Under the pieces are notes generated by a model that worked only from the letters and a program-made list of their open reading frames with translations, was not told the origin of the DNA and ran no database searches. From Gammaproteobacteria bacterium (GTDB taxonomy: Bacteria > Pseudomonadota > Gammaproteobacteria > JAABTG01), in the NCBI GenBank assembly GCA_030066245.1, contig JASJBY010000083.1, forward strand, positions 1-10,299: a stretch of DNA of 10,299 nt, written 5' to 3'. Made by a program: the position numbers and the translations under genes. Of this stretch, positions 7,535 through 10,299 are shown piece after piece. Each line of letters begins with the position of its first letter. Positions within the stretch are counted from its first letter, which is position 1.

Positions 7535-7559
7535 CCTGCCGCACCGGAACGTGCCCAGG
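7535..7559 (-). other. Hairpin in the uppS-cdsA gap
   Basis: Within the 94-base gap at 7501-7594, CCTG (7535-7538) pairs with CAGG (7556-7559), and GCAC (7541-7544) pairs with GTGC (7551-7554). They are separated by a small asymmetric internal loop and close a six-base loop. No T run follows in the direction of transcription, so a terminator is unlikely. It could be an RNA-level control or processing site ahead of cdsA, or chance. I see no convincing promoter in the gap. Confidence 0.3.
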
Positions 7560-7594
7560 CGCAGCCTCACACGGTCGAGGTGGGGGCATTACGC

Positions 7595-8356
7595 TCACGC
7601 ACCCTCGGCCGCAGCCACCTGCTTCCCCGTGCGGCCGAAACGACGTTGGCGGGAAGCAAAAGAGGCCAATGCGCCCTCGAAGGCGCGGCGATCGAAATCA
7701 GGCCATAGTGTTTCCGTGAAATAAAGCTCGGTGTAGGCGAGCTGCCAGAGCAGGAAGTTGCTGATTCGCTTCTCGCCGCCGGTGCGGATGAACAGGTCGG
7801 GAGCCGGCAGGTCGTGGATCGACAGATCGGTCTCGAAGACCTCCGGGGTGACGTCCTCCGGCCTTAGCTGACCCGCCTTGACGCGCTCGGCTATTCGCCC
7901 TGCGGCCCGGGCAATGTCCCAGCGCCCGCCGTAGTTGGCCGCCACAACCAGGGTAAGGCCCGTATTGGCGCGGGTCAGCTGTTCCGCTTCCAGAATCCGG
8001 GTTTGGAGCTTCCCTGTGAACGCGCTTCGGTCGCCGATGATGCTCAGGCGGACGTTGTTCTTGTGCAGCTTCCGGGCTTGCTGCTCAAGAGTGGTCATGA
8101 ACAGGCCCATGAGCAACCCGACCTCTTCCCGCGGACGCCGCCAGTTCTCGCTGCTGAAAGCAAACAGGGTGAGCACTTCTACGCCCTTCTCGCCACAGGC
8201 TTCCACCACGCCCTTCACGGCGTCCACCCCCGCTCTATGGCCTGCGATGCGGGGCAAGTGTCGCTGCTCCGCCCAGCGCCCGTTGCCGTCCATGATGACA
8301 GCCACGTGACGGGGAACACGACTGCCGACCCTCTCGTTATTCGGGTGCTGGTCCAT
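7595..8356 (-). CDS. uppS: (2E,6E)-farnesyl-diphosphate-specific undecaprenyl diphosphate synthase
   Basis: Cis-prenyltransferase that adds eight isopentenyl units to farnesyl diphosphate, making the C55 carrier lipid for peptidoglycan and O-antigen. Motifs in order: HVAVIMDGNGRWA at 17-29 with catalytic Asp23, GHRAG at 39-43, FAFSSENWRRP at 66-76, NYGGRWDI at 141-148, DLFIRTGGEKRISNFLLWQL at 187-206 and TLWPDF at 216-221. All belong to the UppS family. Starting at the ATG at 8356 gives 253 residues, the same length as in E. coli. In-frame TTG (8395) and GTG (8362) codons would extend it by 13 or 2 residues, but neither has a Shine-Dalgarno. The chosen ATG also has only a weak one, so the start is less certain than the identity. 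Ends with TGA, 94 bases before cdsA. Confidence 0.95.
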   Translation of the reverse strand: MDQHPNNERVGSRVPRHVAVIMDGNGRWAEQRHLPRIAGHRAGVDAVKGVVEACGEKGVEVLTLFAFSSENWRRPREEVGLLMGLFMTTLEQQARKLHKNNVRLSIIGDRSAFTGKLQTRILEAEQLTRANTGLTLVVAANYGGRWDIARAAGRIAERVKAGQLRPEDVTPEVFETDLSIHDLPAPDLFIRTGGEKRISNFLLWQLAYTELYFTETLWPDFDRRAFEGALASFASRQRRFGRTGKQVAAAEGA

Positions 8357-8424
8357 CGGATGCACTGCAGGCCGACCCGGGATGCAAGATTTCAACGCAG
8401 TGGAAAGTGCAGGCTAGTCAGCCA

Positions 8425-8982
8425 TCATATCTCCATGAGGTCGGTTTCCTTTGCCTGCAGGAGCTTGTCCACCTCGGCGACGTGTTTATCGGTGATCTTC
8501 TGGATGTCTTCCTCCGCGCGTCGTTCGTCGTCTTCGGTGATTTCTTTCTCTTTCAGCAGTTCCTTGACGGAGTGGATGGCGTCGCGGCGAATGTTACGCA
8601 TGGCAACGCGGGCCGACTCGGCCTCGTTGCGAACCACGCGGATCATGTCCTTGCGCCGCTCCTCGGTCAGCGCTGGAAGCGGCACCCGGATTAGGTCACC
8701 GGTGGTGACGGGGTTCAGGCCCAGGTCGGAGTTTCGAATGGCTTTCTCCACTTCGGGCACCATTTTCTTCTCCCACGGCGCAACACCGAGTGTGCGCGGG
8801 TCCTGCACGGATACGTTCGCGACCTGGTTGAGTGGTACATCCGAGCCGTAGTAGCTCACGCGTATGTGGTCCAGCAGACTGGTATGTGCCCGCCCGGTGC
8901 GCACCTTGCTAAACTCCTGGCGCAACGACTCGATGCTCTTGGTCATGCGAGTCCCAGCGTCTTCTTTGATGTCGTCAATCAT
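8425..8982 (-). CDS. frr: Ribosome recycling factor
   Basis: Cytoplasmic factor that, with EF-G, splits the post-termination ribosome complex so that subunits can be reused. The product is 185 residues, exactly the usual length. It opens with a helix (MIDDIKEDAGTRMTKSIESL) and carries RTGRA at 28-32. The domain II beta region includes YYGSDVPLNQVANVSVQDPR (44-63) and AIRNSDLGLNP (81-91). The C-terminal domain I helices contain IRRD (131-134) with conserved Arg132, and run through KEKEITEDDERRAEEDIQK. The ATG at 8982 has AGGG 7 bases upstream (8993-8990). An internal ATG at codon 13 would remove part of the first helix and is unlikely. pyrH lies 86 bases upstream and uppS 68 bases downstream, the normal order. 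Confidence 0.97.
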   Translation of the reverse strand: MIDDIKEDAGTRMTKSIESLRQEFSKVRTGRAHTSLLDHIRVSYYGSDVPLNQVANVSVQDPRTLGVAPWEKKMVPEVEKAIRNSDLGLNPVTTGDLIRVPLPALTEERRKDMIRVVRNEAESARVAMRNIRRDAIHSVKELLKEKEITEDDERRAEEDIQKITDKHVAEVDKLLQAKETDLMEI

Positions 8983-9044
8983 GGCTTCGCCCTGCTGTGT
9001 TCTTCGAGTCTGGCAGCGTTCCCGGCACCACCCACGGAGGCTGT

Positions 9045-9068
9045 CGTGACACGCCCTGGGGCCTCACG
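9045..9068 (-). other. Imperfect hairpin directly after the pyrH stop codon
   Basis: On the minus strand CGTGA immediately follows the pyrH TGA and pairs with TCACG at 9049-9045. An inner GCC/GGC pairing closes a four-base loop, separated by an asymmetric internal loop. No run of T follows, so it does not look like an intrinsic terminator. It may be an mRNA-processing or stabilising stem between pyrH and frr, or chance in GC-rich DNA. The rest of the 86-base pyrH-frr gap shows no promoter I can support. Confidence 0.25.
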
Positions 9069-9806
9069 TCATGCGGCGGCGCCACCCTCGCGCCGGACGA
9101 CAGTCCCCTCCTCTTCACCCATCGCGACCCGCCGCAAGGCGCCGGGCTTGTTCATGTCCACCACCCGCAGCGGCATGTTGTGGTCCCGGCATAACACGAT
9201 GGCCGTCGCATCCATGACCGCCAGCTTCTTGCTGAGTACCTCGTCGTAGCCCAGCACCGAAAAGCGCTGTGCGTCCGGTACTTTCTCGGGATCCGCGGAA
9301 AAAACACCGTCAACCCGGGTCGCCTTCACCACAAGGTCCACACCGATTTCGATGGCTCGTAGGCTGGCTGCCGAATCGGTGGTGAAGAAGGGGTTGCCGG
9401 TGCCCGCCGCGAAGATGACCACCCGGCCCTTCTCCAGGTGCCTCACGGCGCGGCGGCGGATGTAGTCCTCGCAGACTTCCTGGATGCGTATCGCGGACAT
9501 GACGCGAGCATGATGGCCCTGCCTTTCAAGGGCACCCTGCAGGGCCAGAGCATTGATGACCGTCGCGAGCATGCCCATCTGGTCTGCCGTGACCCGGTCC
9601 ATGCCGGCATCCGCGAGACCCTTGCCGCGGAAGATGTTGCCCCCCCCAATCACCAGGGCCATCTGGATCCCCAGTTCGCGGAGCTCGCACACATCCGACG
9701 CGACCTTGTCCAGCACGGCGGGATCGATGCCGTAGTCGGACCCGCCCATCAGCGCCTCGCCGCTGAACTTGACCAGGATGCGCTTGTAGACGGGCGTGGC
9801 GGACAC
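9069..9806 (-). CDS. pyrH: UMP kinase (uridylate kinase)
   Basis: Cytoplasmic enzyme that phosphorylates UMP to UDP with ATP in pyrimidine nucleotide synthesis; the bacterial form is a hexamer of the amino-acid-kinase fold. From the chosen start it has 245 residues (E. coli 241). Visible motifs are VYKRILVKFSGEAL at 6-19 with the phosphate-binding lysine, GGGNIFRG at 54-61, the DQMGMLAT block at 75-82, and GTGNPFFTTDSAA at 135-147. I chose the GTG at 9806 because a strong AGGGGG (9818-9813) lies 6 bases upstream and the protein then aligns with family N-termini. An in-frame GTG at 9827 would add seven residues and overlap tsf by 11 bases. The Shine-Dalgarno overlaps the tsf stop codon, which suggests translational coupling. 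Ends with TGA. Confidence 0.96.
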   Translation of the reverse strand: MSATPVYKRILVKFSGEALMGGSDYGIDPAVLDKVASDVCELRELGIQMALVIGGGNIFRGKGLADAGMDRVTADQMGMLATVINALALQGALERQGHHARVMSAIRIQEVCEDYIRRRAVRHLEKGRVVIFAAGTGNPFFTTDSAASLRAIEIGVDLVVKATRVDGVFSADPEKVPDAQRFSVLGYDEVLSKKLAVMDATAIVLCRDHNMPLRVVDMNKPGALRRVAMGEEEGTVVRREGGAAA

Positions 9807-9812
9807 GACTCG

Positions 9813-9818
9813 CCCCCT
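9813..9818 (-). promoter_or_regulatory. Shine-Dalgarno sequence deciding the pyrH start
   Basis: On the minus strand AGGGGG lies 6 bases before the GTG at 9806 and overlaps the last bases of the tsf TAG stop codon. No comparable purine run precedes the alternative GTG at 9827, so this site favours the shorter pyrH. Confidence 0.7.
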
Positions 9819-10299
9819 AGCTGGCACTCACTTGCGCCATCACCTCCTCGGCGAAGTTTTCGGCTTTCCTTTCGATCCCCTCGCCCACCTCCAGGCGCTC
9901 AAAGCGAATCACCCGTGCGTTGTTCGCAGCCAGGTACTTTTCCACCGACTGGTCCAGATCTTTGACAAACGGCTGGCCCAGAAGGGTGACTTCCTTGACG
10001 AATTTCTTCAGCTTGCCAGCCGCCATTTTCTCGGCAATTTCAGGCGGTTTACCGCTCTGTGCCGCCTGGGCAGCAAAGATTTCCTTTTCCTTGGCGAGGA
10101 CGTCCGCAGGAATATCCGACTCCTGGATGCACATGGGCCGGCTCGCCGCCACGTGCAGTGCAATGTCTTTGGCGACGGCAGCGTCACCGCCTTCCATGTT
10201 CACGACTACGCCGATACGGGTACCGTGCAGGTAGGTGGCCAGCACGCCGCCTGTACCCTGGATCAGGGTGAAACGCCGGACGTTGATGTTCTCTCCGAT
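9817..10299 (-). CDS. tsf: Elongation factor Ts, C-terminal part (5' end outside window)
   Basis: EF-Ts is the cytoplasmic guanine-nucleotide exchange factor that releases GDP from EF-Tu during translation elongation. The reading frame is open to the right edge, so only the last 160 residues are present, out of about 280-300 usual for the family. A GTG codon at 10245 inside this stretch is not the real start: the frame continues upstream with family-like sequence (IGENINVRRF). Recognisable parts are the segment with NMEGGDAAVAKDIALHVAAS, the stretch SGKPPEIAEKMAAGKLKKF followed by VTLLGQPFVKDLDQSV, and the C-terminal FERLEVGEGIE block. These match the core and C-terminal dimerisation regions of gammaproteobacterial EF-Ts. 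It ends at TAG, 10 bases before the chosen pyrH start. In related genomes rpsB lies upstream, which here would be beyond the window. Confidence 0.97.
   Translation of the reverse strand: MGENINVRRFTLIQGTGGVLATYLHGTRIGVVVNMEGGDAAVAKDIALHVAASRPMCIQESDIPADVLAKEKEIFAAQAAQSGKPPEIAEKMAAGKLKKFVKEVTLLGQPFVKDLDQSVEKYLAANNARVIRFERLEVGEGIERKAENFAEEVMAQVSAS

Noticed and set aside
8357..8424. A GGATGCA direct repeat (8358-8364 and 8380-8386) and a TTGAAA box in the frr-uppS gap
   Set aside because: Two seven-base copies are within chance, and no -10 element lies at a suitable distance from TTGAAA, so neither a repeat nor a promoter is supported.
1..10299. A hidden novel system, such as a defence island, biosynthetic cluster, CRISPR or retron
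   Set aside because: Nearly every base from 230 onwards belongs to conserved housekeeping genes in standard order. The short gaps hold no repeats or unexplained genes beyond the weak hairpins listed.

Overview
The window is a stretch of a GC-rich gammaproteobacterial chromosome. All ten recognisable genes lie on the minus strand and read from right to left: tsf (5' end cut by the right edge), pyrH, frr, uppS, cdsA, dxr, rseP, bamA, skp/ompH, lpxD. This order is the well-known conserved tsf-pyrH-frr-uppS-cdsA-dxr-rseP-bamA-skp-lpxD block of Gammaproteobacteria such as Escherichia and Pseudomonas. The proteins carry the family motifs and are close to the usual lengths. GC content and protein character would suit a member of the Chromatiales or a relative, but that placement is an impression, not a demonstration.

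Layout. At 8425-10299 is the translation and nucleotide end: elongation factor Ts (C-terminal 160 residues), UMP kinase and ribosome recycling factor. At 5486-8356 is lipid and isoprenoid precursor synthesis: undecaprenyl diphosphate synthase, CDP-diacylglycerol synthase and DXP reductoisomerase. Dxr supplies the MEP pathway whose products UppS later uses for the undecaprenyl carrier, and CdsA feeds phospholipid synthesis. At 230-5483 is the outer-membrane section: the RseP site-2 protease of the sigma-E envelope stress response, the BamA beta-barrel insertase, the periplasmic chaperone Skp, and LpxD of lipid A synthesis. Spacing is tight (cdsA/dxr share ATGA, dxr/rseP are 2 bases apart, skp/lpxD 7 bases apart), consistent with one or a few polycistronic transcripts. 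The longer gaps are pyrH-frr (86 bases), frr-uppS (68) and uppS-cdsA (94).

At 1-229, downstream of lpxD, no gene is recognised. The usual next gene, fabZ, does not begin there. The stretch includes an 80-base section at 50% GC and ends at the window edge in a 35-base imperfect hairpin that looks like a REP-type palindrome. This is the only part that departs from the standard arrangement.

I found no sign of an undescribed system, mobile-element gene, CRISPR array, tRNA or rRNA. The points worth a second look are the broken lpxD-fabZ linkage, the hairpins, and several start codons that a default gene caller would probably place too far upstream.
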